Assembly (NCBI GenBank): GCA_050184225.1 | Contig: JBFXAN010000284.1 | Span: 1-5,028 of the forward strand | Direction: 5' to 3' | DNA length: 5,028 bases | Origin: JBFXAN01 sp050184225 | Lineage (GTDB): Bacteria; Chloroflexota; Dehalococcoidia; CAUJGQ01 | Shown: positions 4,986-5,028 of the stretch, piece by piece | How the letters are laid out: the number at the start of each line of letters is the position of its first letter | How positions within the stretch are numbered: the first letter of the stretch is position 1 | The notes under the pieces: model-generated | Told to the model about the DNA's origin: nothing | Databases searched by the model: none | The model's input: the letters and a program-made list of their open reading frames with translations, nothing else | Position numbers and translations under genes: made by a program

Positions 4986-5028
4986 TTGAGTCCCGCCCCG
5001 CCGATCGAGATCAGGCAGCCATCGATAT
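4986..5028 (+). CDS. Possible start of a downstream gene, 3'-partial
   Basis: From a TTG at 4986 the frame stays open to the edge and reads MSPAPPIEIRQPSI. The stretch IEIRQPS resembles the first strand of GNAT-type acetyltransferases, but 14 residues are too few to assign a family. It starts 4 bp after the jag stop on the same strand, as expected for an operon. The ribosome-binding site is weak, and the TTG start is only a guess. Confidence 0.3.
   Translation, partial: MSPAPPIEIRQPSI

Overview
The window is a high-GC bacterial segment carrying the conserved rpmH-rnpA-yidD-yidC-jag block, all on the + strand. The products are ribosomal protein L34, the RNase P protein, YidD, the YidC insertase and the KH/R3H RNA-binding protein Jag (KhpB). 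I cannot place the organism firmly. The short five-helix YidC without a large periplasmic domain, the R3H-type Jag, the GTG starts and the GC content fit a deep-branching, probably single-membrane lineage such as Chloroflexota (Thermomicrobia-like). That placement is inference.

Layout. Bases 1-922 hold the 3' part of a multi-pass membrane protein with bacterial PH (bPH2, YdbT-like) domains, whose frame is still open at the left edge. Its last codons run into a compact element (894-1067) bounded by a perfect 43-bp inverted repeat with an 88-bp core. The element supplies the protein's last nine residues and its stop codon. Just past the right arm is a plausible sigma-70-type promoter (1072-1101), then rpmH (1134-1274, only 46 codons). 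A hairpin follows the rpmH stop, and then come rnpA (1370-1807) and yidD (1804-2019, overlapping rnpA by 4 nt). The 77-bp gap after yidD holds two strong hairpins. Next is an extra gene for a lipoprotein with a PQQ-type beta-propeller (2097-3191), lying between yidD and yidC (3214-4164). jag (4061-4981) overlaps the 3' end of yidC by about 104 nt in another frame. The last 43 bases may begin another gene.

How the genes work together. L34 completes the large ribosomal subunit and RnpA matures tRNAs. YidD and YidC assist insertion of membrane proteins, and Jag is the RNA-binding partner usually encoded next to YidC. The BamB-like propeller lipoprotein in the middle is the accessory member; its position suggests an extracytoplasmic role in membrane or secreted protein quality, but this is not proven. 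No dnaA gene and no recognisable DnaA-box cluster is visible beside rpmH.

The window is mostly a well-known housekeeping block. The points of most interest are the inverted-repeat element that rewrites a gene's C-terminus and abuts the rpmH promoter, the propeller lipoprotein inside the cluster, a Tyr-punctuated acidic seven-residue repeat in Jag opposite a basic YidC tail, the long yidC/jag overlap, and several hairpins at gene junctions, one of which covers the yidD ribosome-binding site. I did not find a clearly new defence, mobile or biosynthetic system.
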